DNA of 64,000 nucleotides from Ligustrum vulgare (lineage: Eukaryota > Streptophyta > Magnoliopsida > Lamiales > Oleaceae). The position numbers and the translations under genes are program-made. A model generated the notes under the pieces. That model made no database searches and was not told the origin of the DNA. It saw only the letters and a list, made by a program, of their open reading frames with translations. Numbering within the stretch: the stretch's first letter is position 1; each line of letters opens with the position of its first letter. The stretch covers positions 15,065,352 to 15,129,351 of the forward strand of contig OY743171.1 of assembly GCA_963555705.1 (NCBI GenBank), read 5' to 3'. Of the stretch, positions 10,136 through 21,119 are shown one piece after another.

Positions 10136-11683
10136 TCAAGAAACATCATCAATGAATGTCAGGAAATATTTGTTACCGCCTAGTGATTCAACCTCTAAGG
10201 GACCACAAACATCAGAGTGCACCAGACTGAGCAACTCTGATCTTCTCATTGTAGAGGAACTAAAAGAGACTCTGTGTTGCTTACCAAATAAACAATGATT
10301 GCAAGGATCTAGCTCAGCTTCCTTCGAGGCAGTGATAAGTTTTTTCTTTATCAAAATAGACAATCCTTTCTCACCCATGTGACTGAGTCTCTGGTGCCAC
10401 AGATTTTGAGACGCCTCACATTCCATTGTCTTAAGGATGTCTGCACACATTTTCACATGAGTCTTGTATAAAGTGCCACAAATATGTCCTCGGGTGACAA
10501 TCATGGAGCCTTTCATCATTTTCCATGTGCCGTTACTAAAGTGATTTTCGTAGCCCAGTTTGTCAAGGGCTATCCCAGAAAGTAGATTTAGCCGAAGATC
10601 TGGCACATGGCGGACATCCTTCAAAGTTATTTTGCATCCGGTGTTCGTTTGTATCTGAACATCACCAATTCCTACGATCTCAGAGGAACTGGTATTTCCC
10701 ATCTTCACTGCACCAAAGTCACCAGCTTTGTATGTTGTGAAGAATTCTTTGAGAGGAGTGGTGTGGTAAGATGCTGCAGTATCTATCACCCACTCAATGT
10801 CTTCTCTTGAAACGTGAAGGCATGTCTCCTCTTGGATGGAGCAAATAGCTACATCACCTGAGATAGTGACTAGCGTCTCTCCATCTTTATTCTTCAGCTG
10901 TGAACTGCTCTGTCCTTTCTGGCCCTGTTCTCGTAAAAGTTTTCTGCAGTTCTTCTTCATGTGACCCTCTTGACCACAATAGTAGCACGTGTAAGAAGGC
11001 TTTCTTCCATCTATGGATCCGCCCCTACTTTTGCTTCTGCCTCGACTACCTCCTTGCTGTCTCCCTTGATTTTCTGTGACGAAGGCATGTGATTGGTCTG
11101 TGCCTACATCTTTTCTTCTGGCCTCTTCATTAACAAGGGCATCCTTGACCATAGCCATGGTAAGTTTTCCATTTGGAGCTGAGTTACTAAGAGAAACCAC
11201 CAGAGTCTCCCAGCTATCAGGAAGATAACTAAGAAGTAAGAGGGCTTGCATTTCATCCCCAAGCTGCATCTCTACAGATGACAACTGGTTCACCAGGCTC
11301 TGGAACTCACTGGTGTGCTCGGCAACTGAAGTTCCACTTTTCAGCTTCAGATTCACCAAACGCCTCATCAATAAGGCTTTGTTTTGAGCTGTCTTGGCCT
11401 GGTACATATCCTCCAGAGTCTTCCAAAGGGTATATGCATCTGTCTCCTGTGCCACGTGGTGAAACACACTATGATCAATCCATTGTCGGATTTGACCAAT
11501 AGTTTTCCTGTTCAACTTCTTCCACTTCGTCTCATTAGCAGGATCGGGGTTTTCACCTTTGGCTTCTATGGGGTCATACAAATCCTTACAACTGAGGAGA
11601 TCTTCCATCCGAGGTCTCCACAGTGTATAGTTGGTGGCAGTAAGCTTAATCATAGCTCCCGAAGATGATTCTTCCATTAACAT
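10136..11683 (-). pseudogene. Copia B Gag, protease and integrase zinc domain
   Basis: This is a single 515-codon open stretch. Residues about 1-200 are Gag (TNYTLWRPRMEDLL, DAYTLWKTLEDMY). The zinc knuckle CYYCGQEGHMKKNC follows at about residues 232-245 after an Arg/Gly/Ser-rich linker. The aspartic protease starts WVIDTAASYHTTP at about residue 295. The integrase zinc finger follows (LWHQRLSHMGEKG, then CNHCLFGKQ). The frame ends at a TGA in the integrase core (FIDDVS then stop). The ATG at 11,681-11,683 lies 78 bases after the PBS, normal for these elements. Confidence 0.9.
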
Positions 11684-11746
11684 CTTGGCTTTGTTATGGC
11701 TTGATCAAATTGGAGCTGAAATTCCAACCTTAATGCTCAACCTGGC

Positions 11747-11760
11747 GCTCTGATACCACT
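11747..11760 (-). other. Primer-binding site of copia B
   Basis: The minus strand reads AGTGGTATCAGAGC immediately after the LTR, matching the tRNA-Met primer site also seen in copia A and C. Confidence 0.88.
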
Positions 11761-11879
11761 TTTTGTGATTCTCTGATCATGAAAGAGGAATTTAAAAGAG
11801 AAGAAAACAATTCTATTTCTACTCGAATAGAGTTTTTTTTACAAGAGTCGATACACTCAATTGCAAATACACAAATAAC

Positions 11880-11911
<32 letters not shown>

Positions 11912-12300
11912 AAACGCTTCCTCTCTTTCTCTCTTATTTCTTGGAGTATCTCTCAATGGATAATCTCTCTTTCTATCTCTCTTGGATAAAAGAAAATTAC
12001 ATAAGAGAAAACTTATATTTACATAAGAGGCAAGCTTATGTATTTATAGACTACATCCACCTCCATTGGAGAGGAAAAAATCAAGTTGTCTTTGACCATG
12101 AGTTGGATATTAGTTGGCTATGATAAGGTGATAAGAGGATAACGTGATAAGGTTTGAATATTCAAATTCCTTAATCACCAAGTAACTTCACCAATTCCAT
12201 GCATGCAAAGTTGATGATCTTCCACAACTTTCTATATCAATCCATGTATGGAGGTGGGAAATTTGAGGTTGGATAATTAAAAATATAGCTGGACTTATCA
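11761..12300 (-). repeat. 5' LTR of copia B
   Basis: This 540-base copy aligns with 7,105-7,625. Its first base pair has changed (tt for tg), and an expanded CT run (11,884-11,908) accounts for most of the length difference. On the minus strand a TATA-like element (complement of gtatttatagac) lies near 12,040-12,052. Confidence 0.9.
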
Positions 12301-12560
12301 TCTTTCTAAGGAAATCGCGACTTAGTCCCAGAGCTTCTGAGAGTAAATCCGACAATGTGTCTCTCAATTTCATCTTGAATTTCATGTACTCGATGATTTC
12401 ATTTCTGCAAGAAATTAGTGATAATTTTTAAGAACAAAAATTCTAGAGACATATTGAGTCGAACATGTGTATGTTTCCTGCAAACCGGTGGTATAGCTGC
12501 AGAGTCAAGCTTGTCCAGCGACAGATCCATATAAGGACCAGTAATGGTCCATGTCCCCAC
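12301..12560 (-). pseudogene. 2-oxoglutarate/Fe(II) dioxygenase pseudogene, N-proximal part
   Basis: The minus strand encodes two pieces. 12,560-12,479 gives GTWTITGPYMDLS and DKLDSAAIPPVCR, like the W-DT...IP-VCR segment of plant 2OG dioxygenases. After a short intron (about 12,478-12,411, with acceptor TTTCTTGCAG but a donor that is no longer GT), 12,410-12,301 gives EIIEYMKFKMKLRDTL and LLSEALGLSRDFLRK, the helix before the catalytic core. The frame then resumes at 7,104 across copia B. The first exon with the DIOX_N domain was not found. Confidence 0.82.
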
Positions 12561-13448
12561 TGAGGGAAAAAAAATTGTAAATGAAGTTATTTGTTCTTCC
12601 CTACCAGCCTCCATTTGTTCTGCAGACTGGCAATGAAGAGACTGGCAAGGGTCAACCATTTATTCTCCTAAAAATCACTATTCATTTCAAAAAAACTCTT
12701 TTTAAATAATACCAAACACACACGCTATACTGGACATAAATGATATTTAAACTTGAAAGTTTCAATAGCCTAAGAATATGTAATTCCCAATTTAATTCAA
12801 TATCCTCAAATCATCAATTAGTAGCTAAATAACATCCTCAAACATCTTCTCTAGACTAACTGCATAAATTAACTTGAAAACATCCTCAAAACATCAAATG
12901 AATATTGTAAATAGGAGCTAATTAGAATGTTTCACTCTCAAGCGAGAGTTACGTCCTCTTGATTCCAGTGCAAGATCTAACTATATTGAAGAAGAAGAAG
13001 AAGAAGAAGAAGAAGAAGAACGATTATAGTGTTTTCAGATTTCACACCTCTCCGTTTCTTCCTCTACACCATAAAAAAGAGTCTCGTCCTAATACCTTTA
13101 TATGTGGAAATATCAAAGACCTAATACAGGTACTAATTTTCCAAAGCACCACTATAACACTTAAAATGTAATGAATATCTTGGTTCCACACATCCAGAAA
13201 TTTTGGTGTAGAAAACTGTCTTTTTTATAGTCCACCGGTTTCGTGTTATTTGTTAATAACTTAATATCTTTCTCTGTTCATGTCAAAATCTTCACACATT
13301 GACATGATTTAACCTAAATTATCGTACGTCAACATTATAATGAAATGACACAGAGTTGCAACTTGCAATTAATCATTGTAGTAAACTATAATTTAAAACA
13401 TCTTATAATTTTGGTTCCCTTTGCTTAACTAAAACTGGAACCGCGGGA
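12561..13448. other. Intergenic DNA, no gene seen
   Basis: AT-rich DNA with stops in all frames. It holds a GAA microsatellite (12,987-13,021) and may include lost promoter or first-exon sequence of the dioxygenase pseudogene, but no coding match was recognised. Confidence 0.5.
12987..13021 (+). repeat. GAA microsatellite
   Basis: About twelve uninterrupted gaa units. Confidence 0.9.
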
Positions 13449-14062
13449 AGGAGTACCTTGAGATTTCTTGGGGAAGCTTGAGATGAATGGTTGAACCATC
13501 ATATGCACAGACATCAGTGATTAATCTCTTGGAATACCCTCCTAATGCACAAATTATTGCATTGGCTGCAACTGACATCACAATTCACAAAGAATGAAAT
13601 ATTGACTGCTAAATTTAATCTTGTATCTTCAGTGGTTAATTTACATTTTTCTCATCATATTACCTTCATTGGTTGTTCCAGAAATAATTTTATAGATAAA
13701 CCGAAAACTTTTTCTTACTTTTTAATTACACATTGTCCTAAAAATCACCATTACAAAGGACACTTTCTTCAAATAATGGGTCTCAAACAAGGGCTGTAAC
13801 TCCTGCATTTTTTTCTCTAATTCTGTCCAAGCTCTTTGGAGTCTTTATTTTACTCCAACCCACTGTTTAATGGATGCTACGCTTACCAGCTTTTGACTTG
13901 TTTTCCTGGTTGTAGAACATGAGATAAGATCTGCAAATTCGATTTTGATCATTAGAGGGACAACCTAGTGTGGAATTAGCAGCTGAAATTGTTGTTGACT
14001 TTCCTGGTAATTAGGTGACACTGGTGCATCGATGATCAAGGTTGTTAGAATTCAAGGCTGGT
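13449..14062 (+). pseudogene. AIF/FSP1-like FAD oxidoreductase pseudogene, 5' part
   Basis: Plus-strand translation of 13,449-13,590 gives EYLEISWGSLR, a stop, MVEPSYAQTSVIN and NAQIIALAATDIT. After an apparent intron, 13,945-14,062 gives ILII then VELAAEIVVDFPGN, a stop, and VTLVHR. This matches plant apoptosis-inducing-factor homolog A proteins (FAD/NAD(P)-binding oxidoreductases): the EYFEITWASLRAMVEP-type block, then the second Rossmann segment ending VELAAEI and the VTLVH strand. The Rossmann glycines are partly lost (RGT for GGG). Stops and frame changes make it a pseudogene. The FAD-binding N terminus is missing. It continues at 20,118 beyond copia C. Confidence 0.8.
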
Positions 14063-14655
14063 TGTAGGAGTTTAAGTCACCAGAAATCAACCACATACCA
14101 ATATAACCAGAAACAATAATCGAAAGAACACACAGAGAATTTTATCCAAAGGTTTCAGAGATTCGGCGACTGCTTTTAACGCCTACATCCCCCGTTGAGT
14201 CTCCACCAAATGTGTATCTGACTCAAGAACTTCTATTGATCTCACAAAAATTACAGATTACAACAACTGCCAGAAATTTCTTCCTCTTTCAACCCTAAAT
14301 CACGCTATAACAAGATACTTTCAGAACTTGATGACTACACATCACAGTACAACTATCTCACAATAGAGACTCTGAAAGAAAAACGAGATTTACTCAAGAA
14401 GGGCACCAAAAACTGGTTAAAGAGAACACAGAAGACACGAAGACTCAGAGCTTCGTTCAGAATGCAAAAGACGAAGAAGAAGAGGCGTATCCAAGAGAGA
14501 TCAGAATTAAGCCCTAATTTAGGATCAAGTCTTTTATAAGGCTTGGCCAATTAATCCGTTCAGGTACACCACGTGGACGGTGGAGATGAAGCAAGTTGTT
14601 ACAAATTATAAAAACACGCTTTTCTCAACTTTGGGTATTGGCACACAACTTAACA
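14063..14655 (-). repeat. 3' LTR of copia C
   Basis: The LTR is bounded by TGTAGGAG and TTAACA (minus strand TGTTAAG...CTCCTACA). The adjacent polypurine tract on the minus strand is GGCAAGGTGGAGAT. It differs from the 5' LTR at scattered single bases and small indels. Confidence 0.9.
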
Positions 14656-15244
14656 ATCTCCACCTTGCCAAACTTGAAGTTCACCTAATAGTTCTTGAAT
14701 CAGCCAGAATCAGTATCATTGACTCATTTTGGTACCTGCAGGAGAAAAATAAAAACATAATAGAACATATTCAAATATATATATATATATGTAATGATCA
14801 GTTCCTGCATAAATCAACCATCTGTGATATTCAATATATCCAAACATCCTTTAAATTTGTTCAAAGGTAAAACTTTTGTACCAAAATCAGAAGGATTGAA
14901 TTGAGTAGGAATTTTAACCAATTTAACAACTCCCTTTTCAACCATATCTCAAACAAAATGAAGTTTTATATCAACATGTTTGGTTCTATCATGATGCACA
15001 CAATTTCTACTAAGATGTATAGCACTTTGATTATCAGTGGAACGTGTAAGTTCAACTTTTTCAAAGCCTATTTCACTTAATAGTCCTTTAATCCATATTC
15101 CTTCTTTAACAACATTACAAGCAGATATATATATTCAGCTTCAGTGGATGATAATGCAACCAATTTCTGTAACTGAGATTGCCAACTTATACAAGCATTA
15201 CAGAGAGTAAAATTATACGAAGAAGTAGATCTTCTTTTATCTAA
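14656..15244 (-). pseudogene. Copia C RNase H remainder, heavily decayed
   Basis: Read on the minus strand from 15,244 this continues RNase H after the MITE: LDKRRSTSSYNF, SWQSQLQKLVALSSTEAEY. Frameshifts and stops follow, and only scattered similarity to the RNase H C terminus remains before the polypurine tract. A TA microsatellite lies near 14,779-14,791. Confidence 0.75.
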
Positions 15245-15423
15245 GAGCCCGTTTGGTAATGGTAAAAATTGTACCTCAACTTTTCAATCTCAATCTCAAC
15301 CATCCATTCTTAGTAAAGCCCACAATTTTTGACTTTTCAAACTATTTTAAATCACACATCCATCAAAAAGCCAAAAATATTCACAAAAATAAAAATAAAA
15401 AATTCACATTATCAAACAGGCTC
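15245..15423. mobile_element. Tourist/PIF-Harbinger-like MITE (179 bp)
   Basis: The terminal inverted repeats are GAGCCCGTTTGGTAAT and its near complement ATTATCAAACAGGCTC. They are flanked by the 3-bp duplication taa (15,242-15,244 and 15,424-15,426). This duplication and G-CC-GTTTGG-type ends fit PIF/Harbinger MITEs. Removing the insert and one taa restores a continuous RNase H frame across the site, which proves the boundaries. Confidence 0.9.
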
Positions 15424-15426
15424 TAA

Positions 15427-16890
15427 AACTCCTGCAAAGTCAGAATCACAGTACCCTTTTAACAAAATACCTTCAGAACATTTTCTGAATTTTAAACCAA
15501 GTTTAAAAGATCCACAAAGATTTCTGAATACCCATTTAACAGCAGTCCAGTGTAACTCACCTGGATTTGCCATAAATATGCTTAGAACACTTATGCAGTG
15601 AGCCATATCAGGTCTAGTGCAGACCATCATATACATAATAGAACCAATGGCATTTGAATAAGGCACATTTGACATTCTTTCAAATTCAGCTTCACAATTA
15701 GAAGATAAAGCAAAGGACAGTTTAAAATGATTTGCAAAAGGCAGTGTAACAGGTTTTGCCTTGGACATAGAAAATTTTTCTAACACTTTTTCAATATATG
15801 CAGATTGATTTAAAAATAAAGAACAGACATTTCTATTTCTACAAATTTCCATTCCAAGAATTTTCTTAGCATTTCCAAGGTCTTTCATTTCAAGTTCAGC
15901 ACTCAATTTATTTTTCACAGATTCAATTTCAGATTTACTTTTGCAGGAAAGTAGTATATCATCTACATATAATAACAAATAGACAGAATCTGGGCCTCCA
16001 GTACCTTTGCAGAATAAACAGGAGTCATATTTGTTTTTGTGAAAACCAAGACTTTGGATAAAGGTATCAAACCTTTTATACCATTGCCTTGGGCCTTGTT
16101 TAAGTCCATATAAGGATTTTTTCAATAAGCAAACATGGTCAGATTTATTTTTCTCAATGAAACCTTTTGGTTGTTGCATATAAATGGTTTCCTCCAAATC
16201 TCCATGTAAAAAGGTAGTTTTAACACCAAGCTGGTCAAGTTCCCAATCAAATTGAGCAATCAAGGCAAGTAAAATTCTAATTGAGGTATATTTAGCAACA
16301 GGTGAAAAAACCTCATTATAATCAATGCCTTCCTTTTGAGAAAAACCTTTTGTTACAAGCCTGGCTTTAAATTTCTTTTCAGTCCCATTCTGCCCTATGT
16401 CTTTGATCTTATAAATCCATTTACAATCAACAACATTTTTATTTTCAGGTTTTGGAACAAGTACCCAAGTATTATTTTTATACAGAGATAGCATTTCATC
16501 TTCCATAGCATCAATCCAAAGTTTAGAATTAGAGCAATTAACATCTTCATCAAAAGATTCAGGTTCCGCATATAAACAATTTTGAACAGCACAAAATGTC
16601 ACAAAATCATCATGATTATATCTCGTAGAAGGAATTCTTTGTCTTCTACCTCTATCTCTAGCAAGTATATAATCATTTAAAGGAATCTGATCTAAATCAA
16701 ATTCAGGAATATCAGTTTGATTTTCAATTTCAGAATCAGAGTTACTTGCAGTGTGCTCATCTGTAACCTGAGGGTGCTCCACCTCAATTTGAGTCTCATT
16801 TGGTAAACTAAAATCAGTTTGTACTTCAGAAATAATTTTTCCTTTTTCAGATGTAGTAGTTTTGTTGAGAGGTTTTTGAAGACAAGGCAT
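15427..16890 (-). pseudogene. Copia C reverse transcriptase and start of RNase H
   Basis: The open stretch encodes an acidic linker, then RT: CKWIYKIKDIG, KARLVTKGFSQKEGIDY, LKKSLYGLKQGPRQWY and the intact catalytic motif YVDDILLS, then the connection PDMAHCISVLS and the RNase H start GYCDSDFAG. The frame runs into the MITE, adding a few foreign codons before a stop. Apart from that insertion the RT domain has no stop. It would act in cytoplasmic particles as an RNA-dependent DNA polymerase. Confidence 0.9.
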
Positions 16891-18279
16891 AATATTTTTA
16901 TTAAAAATAACATTTCTACTTATTATGACTTAAAAACCTTTCATATCAAATAACCAGAGCTTATAACCTTTAGTGCTTTCACCATAACCCAAAAAAATAC
17001 ACTTTTGAGCTCTAGGCTCAAGTTTTCCTTCACTTTGATGTGCATAAGCAGCACAACCAAAGATCCTTAGGTGTGAATAATCAGTAGGAAGATTGGACCA
17101 GACTGATTCAGGGGTTTTAAAATTTAAAACACTTGAAGGACTTCTATTTATAAAATAGGCAACAGTTTTGACAGCTTCTCCCTAGAAAATTTTTGACAGT
17201 CCAGAACTGATTAGCATACATCTCACCTTGTTTAAAATAGTTCTGTTCATCCTTTCAGCTACTCCATTTTGTTGAGGAGAGTAGGTAACAGTTTTATGTC
17301 TGAGTATGCCATGATTCTTACAAAAATTATCAAACTCCAGATTACAGAACTCAAGACCATTATCAGTCCTGACTGCCTTAATCCTTTTGTTTGTTTGATT
17401 TTCTATAAAAGTTTTCCAAAATTTAAATTGTTGAAAAGTATCAGACTTAGTTTTTAATAAAATGATCCAAACTTTTCTGGAGAAGTCATCAACATTAGAC
17501 AAATAATATCTGAAACCACTATGAGTACAAATAGGGGAGGGTCCCCACAAATCTAAATGTAAATAATCAAGGATTGATTCAGTTTTGTGAGTACCTTTTT
17601 CAAAAGAAGATTTACTTTGTTTACCCAACACACATTCTTCACAAAAACCAATGTTTTTTATAAGATCTTTACCAAAAGCTCCTGTATTTTGAAGATGCTG
17701 CAGAGATTTTATATTCATATGGCCTAATCTTTTGTGCCATAGAATAGCTTTATCAGAGTCATTTTCAGCATGAGCAGCCAGGTTTTTAATAGCAGGGGAG
17801 GCCTTAAAAAGATACAGGCCATTCTGTTTAGGTACTTCAAACAAAATGTTTGAATCATACATAATCCTGCAGTAGTTTTTAACAAACAATTTATCATAGA
17901 CAGAATTCAATTCACCAATAGAAATTAAATTTCTTTTGAGATGAGGAATGTATTTGACACATTTCAAATTGATCGCATTTTTCTTATTTAATATGAGATC
18001 AATATTACCAATGCCTTTAATATCACAAGACATATTATTACCAAGATGTACTTTTCCTTCATTTATAGAAGTAAATTCAGTGAACCAATTTAGGTTAGGA
18101 CACATATGAAAAGAGCAGCCAGAGTCCAATATCCATTCACAAACAGTATTATCAGAAGTAGTAGCAAACACTAAACCATTTGCATCAGTATTATTGATCT
18201 TGTTTGTGGCTATCATAGCAGCTATTTCATTACCGGATGCTTCTTTCATATCCTTTATTCTTTTGAAATAATTTTTCAT
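16891..18279 (-). pseudogene. Copia C protease and integrase with two stops
   Basis: The frame is continuous with the RT. The protease begins CEWILDSGCSFHMCPN. The integrase zinc finger is LWHKRLGHMNIKSL with CEECVLGKQ. The core has VRTDNGLEF and QQNGVAERMNRT, giving Asp and Glu of the DDE triad. A TAG at 17,182-17,184 (after SGLSKIF) replaces a likely Trp, and a TAA near 16,930 lies after LFDMKGF. The C-terminal GCAAYAHQ and CIFLGYGE blocks lie between these stops. Confidence 0.88.
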
Positions 18280-19025
18280 TAGGTGTCCAGTTTTCTTGCA
18301 TTATAAACATTCTTTGGTTTTAGATTTAGATCTCACCTTTCCTCTACCCTTCCATTTTATTTTATCCTTTTGTTTTGGTTTAAAGATATCTCCATTATTA
18401 CTATACTTGGTGTGTCCTTTCCCTTTAGTAAACAGGCCTACTCCTGACTTAGAATCTCTCATATCAGATTTTATTTCCAATTCTCTAGTTCTAAGTGCAC
18501 TAATAACATCATCAACAGTAATACTCTCCCTACCATATTCAAGGGCAGTCCTAAGTTCTTGATATTTATCCCCAAGAGAGTTTAAAAGAGCAACAACCTA
18601 TTGATCCGCAGAGATGGTTTCATCACAGGATTCTAAGTTTTGTACCGGTTTTGTAAATCTATCTATATTCTCTTCTAAACTTAAGGTATTGTCAAACCTA
18701 AAATTATATAAGAGTCTCATCAGATAACATTAATTGGGCATGGATACATCTAGGTATAGATTTTCAAGTTTGGTCCATAGTGCAGCAGCGATGGTGGTAT
18801 CACCTACCTTTCTTATTACACTATCAGATAGATGATAGAAAATCAAACTCCAAGCAATTTCATCAAGTTCAACTCTTCTAAAGCACTAATTTCTGCAGCA
18901 TAAGTTTGTGTTATTGCACCAGCACATCTTTGTTGTAAAAGTAAGGCCCTCATTTTCCGGCACCAGAGACTAAAGTTTCCAAACCCAGTCCATTGTTCTA
19001 CCTCAAATTTTTGTGCAGTAGACAT
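18280..19025 (-). pseudogene. Copia C Gag, decayed
   Basis: The start codon at 19,025 opens MSTAQKFEVEQWTGFGNFS, a copia Gag N terminus, closed by a stop near 18,843. The middle is recognisable but full of frameshifts. The zinc knuckle near 18,280-18,325 reads C-L-stop-C-KKTGHLMKNY, so one codon is a stop and the last Cys has become Tyr. Confidence 0.72.
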
Positions 19026-19504
19026 GTTTTTTAAAAAAAAAATTTAGGCAAACTTTTGCTGCAGAAAATGGAGCAAACAGAAATAATACAAGATATCACA
19101 AAGAATGTTCAAGAAATCAAATATACACGTATATGCTAAAAAACAGAGTAATAAAATACAATATTTGAGAGAATATAACAGAGTATATAATCAAAAGAAA
19201 ATAAGAAATAAAAACCGTACAAGATTTGTCTAAGGGCCTTTTGATCCCTTACCCCTCAGATTCTCGGGTCCTCGCAAGAGATCCTGGACAAAGGAAATAA
19301 GGGAGACCCTATTACGTTAATGACTTAAGAGGAAGGAGTTCTACAAAAAGGAAAAAGGAATTTTACTATATGTGAAACCCTAGGTTTCACAATTTTTACC
19401 AAAGATGAATATATGTTCCAACCAAGAATTTTTCAGATCAATTGAAAAATCACAGATCGTGAACAGAGAACCACCAACCAGTTTCGCGTATCAGTTTGAG
19501 GAAG

Positions 19505-19518
19505 GCTCTGATACCACT
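19505..19518 (-). other. Primer-binding site of copia C
   Basis: The minus strand reads AGTGGTATCAGAGC directly after the LTR end at 19,519. Confidence 0.85.
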
Positions 19519-20112
19519 TGTAGGAGTTTAAGTCACTAGAAATCAACAAAAAAACAATATAACCAGATACAATATTCGCAAGAATACACAGATATTTTTA
19601 CCCAAAGGGTCCGGAGGTTCGACGACAGCTTTTAACGCCTGCATCCCCCGTTGAGTCTCCACCAAATGTGGATCTGACTCAAGAACTTATATTGATCTCA
19701 CCAAAATTACAGATTACAACAACTGCCAGAAAGTTCTTCCTCTTTCAACCCTAAATCACGCTATAACAAGATACTTTCAGAACTTGATGACTACACATCA
19801 CAGTACAACTATTTCACAATAGAGACTCTGAAAGAAAAACGAGATTTACTCAAGAAGGGCACCAAAAACTGGTTAAAGAGAACACAGAAGACACGAAGAC
19901 TCAGAGCTTTGTTCAAAATGCAGAAGACGAAGAAGAAGAGGCGTATCCAAGAGAGATCAAATTAAGCCCTAATTCAGGATCAAGCCTTTTATAAGGCTCG
20001 GCCAATTAATCCGTTCAGATTGCACCACGTGGACGGTGGAGATGAAGCAAGCTGTTACAAATTATAAAAACACGCTTTTGCTCAACTTTAGGTATTGGCA
20101 CACAACTTCACA
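19519..20112 (-). repeat. 5' LTR of copia C
   Basis: The 594-base LTR aligns with 14,063-14,655 over its full length. A TATA-like stretch (complement of cttttataagg) lies near 19,985-19,997. Confidence 0.9.
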
Positions 20113-20117
20113 CTGGT

Positions 20118-20560
20118 AATATGGCACGTGATTAGTTGATTTCGAAGAAGATTGAAGTCATCTTGGGCAAATCTGTTGACTTAAACTCACTTTAAAAAAA
20201 AATTAATCGTTTATGTGAAATTGAATTTGTTCTCTCAAAATTTGTTCTCTCAATATTCATTGTGATTAATCTTGCAACGTAATGTTATATGCAGGAACTC
20301 AGACCAAGGATATTTTGCTCAAAAGCATCAAATGGTGACTGCTAAGAACTTGAATTTATAAATAAAAGAAAACGAATAAATCGTGCTGGTTAATTACAAG
20401 CCTGCTTCATCAATGGAACTCGTTTCACTGGGTCAAAGAGATGAGTGGCTCAAATTATTCGTTTTCCTATTGTTGGATGCATTCATGGCCTGATAAAATC
20501 GAGAAACTTGTTTGTTGGGAAGACTTGAAAGAAACTTGGTCTAAATCCTAGTTAGTAATA
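20118..20560 (+). pseudogene. AIF/FSP1-like FAD oxidoreductase pseudogene, 3' part
   Basis: The first piece (20,118-20,205) reads NMARD, then LISKKIEVILGKSVDLNSL, continuing the domain left at 14,062. After an intron with acceptor TATATGCAG, 20,295-20,555 gives DQGYFAQKHQMVTAKNL, NYKPASSMELVSLGQRD, then in a shifted frame VAQIIRFPIVGCIHGLI and KSRNLFVGKT. These are the C-terminal blocks of plant AIF-homolog proteins (Q-GYLAQ-HA, YKP-S-MA-VSLGR, GLIKSRDLFVGKTRK). At least two stops and one frameshift are present. The protein would have been an NAD(P)H-dependent quinone-type oxidoreductase. Confidence 0.82.
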
Positions 20561-20586
20561 GCCTATAAAGTCAAGGATGAATTGCA

Positions 20587-20650
20587 ATGAGCATAACAGT
20601 TGTTGCAACTGTAAAGACATTCACAGTTCTCACCCCTTACCTTCTTTTGT
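20587..20650 (+). pseudogene. Unidentified short ORF split by CACTA 1, left part
   Basis: ATG at 20,587 opens 21 codons (SITVVATVKTFTVLTPYL...) up to the CACTA insertion site. If CACTA 1 and one tgt are removed, the frame runs on from 40,155 (AEAFPFLETFSIRNVALTMK) to a TGA near 40,284, about 65 codons in all. No family was recognised. The continuity may mean that a host exon was hit, or may be chance. Confidence 0.35.
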
Positions 20651-20975
20651 CACTACAAGAATATCGTCCAACAGCGACGACAAAAGTGGTCTCTGATTGT
20701 CCAAATTTCGTTGTTATTTCCTATTTAAGACGACAAATTCATCTCTACTCATCGTCGCTTTATCCCCATAGCTGATGCCAGATAGAGATGAGAATAGTCG
20801 TCTATATTATGAGGGAGTCTACATAGACAACATAGTGGTCTCTAATACCATTGCACCTACAGAGACAACATAGTCGTCTCTAATACATTGGCACCTACAT
20901 AGACAACATTGTCGTCTCTAATACCTTGACACATATAAAGACAACTTTGTCGTATCTAAATAAGTCATAGCAAAG
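20651..20975 (+). repeat. CACTA 1 left terminal and subterminal repeats
   Basis: After the 11-bp terminus come repeated blocks of the form agacaacat-gtcgtctctaatac spaced about 50-60 bases apart (near 20,818, 20,870, 20,890-20,920, 20,938). In En/Spm such motifs bind the element-encoded TNPA protein. Confidence 0.8.
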
Positions 20976-21119
20976 ATAATTAAATAATAAATATTATTTA
21001 ATATTATTTAATTACTATTTTATCTTTACATATTAATATTTAAAAATTATTAATTACCAACAAATGGGAAAATACCAATTGACAAAATAATAATTAAAAA
21101 TAAAATATATTAAACATCA
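20976..21119. other. AT-rich CACTA 1 spacer
   Basis: Very AT-rich sequence between the subterminal repeats and the TNPA-like gene. Nothing coding is seen. Confidence 0.5.

Larger units (their letters stand above)
7105..12300 (-). mobile_element. Copia B: complete but dead Tnt1-like Ty1/copia element
   Basis: The 5,196-bp element lies between perfect 5-bp duplications tcttt (7,100-7,104 and 12,301-12,305). LTRs are 7,105-7,625 and 11,761-12,300. The order on the minus strand is LTR, PBS, gag, protease, integrase, RT, RNase H, polypurine tract, LTR, as in Ty1/copia. The protease VIDTAASYH motif and the overall protein sequence recall the tobacco Tnt1 group (Tork lineage). Four in-frame stops, one frameshift and a changed RT active site make it inactive. 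It was inserted into the dioxygenase pseudogene, or into the gene before it decayed. Confidence 0.92.
14063..20112 (-). mobile_element. Copia C: full-length but broken Ty1/copia element
   Basis: The 6,050-bp element is flanked by a perfect 5-bp duplication ctggt (14,058-14,062 and 20,113-20,117). Its LTRs are 593 and 594 bases. Gag, protease, integrase, RT and RNase H follow in copia order on the minus strand. A 179-bp Tourist-like MITE interrupts RNase H, and several stops break the rest. It sits inside the AIF-like pseudogene, whose amino-acid similarity resumes directly after the right duplication. Confidence 0.92.
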
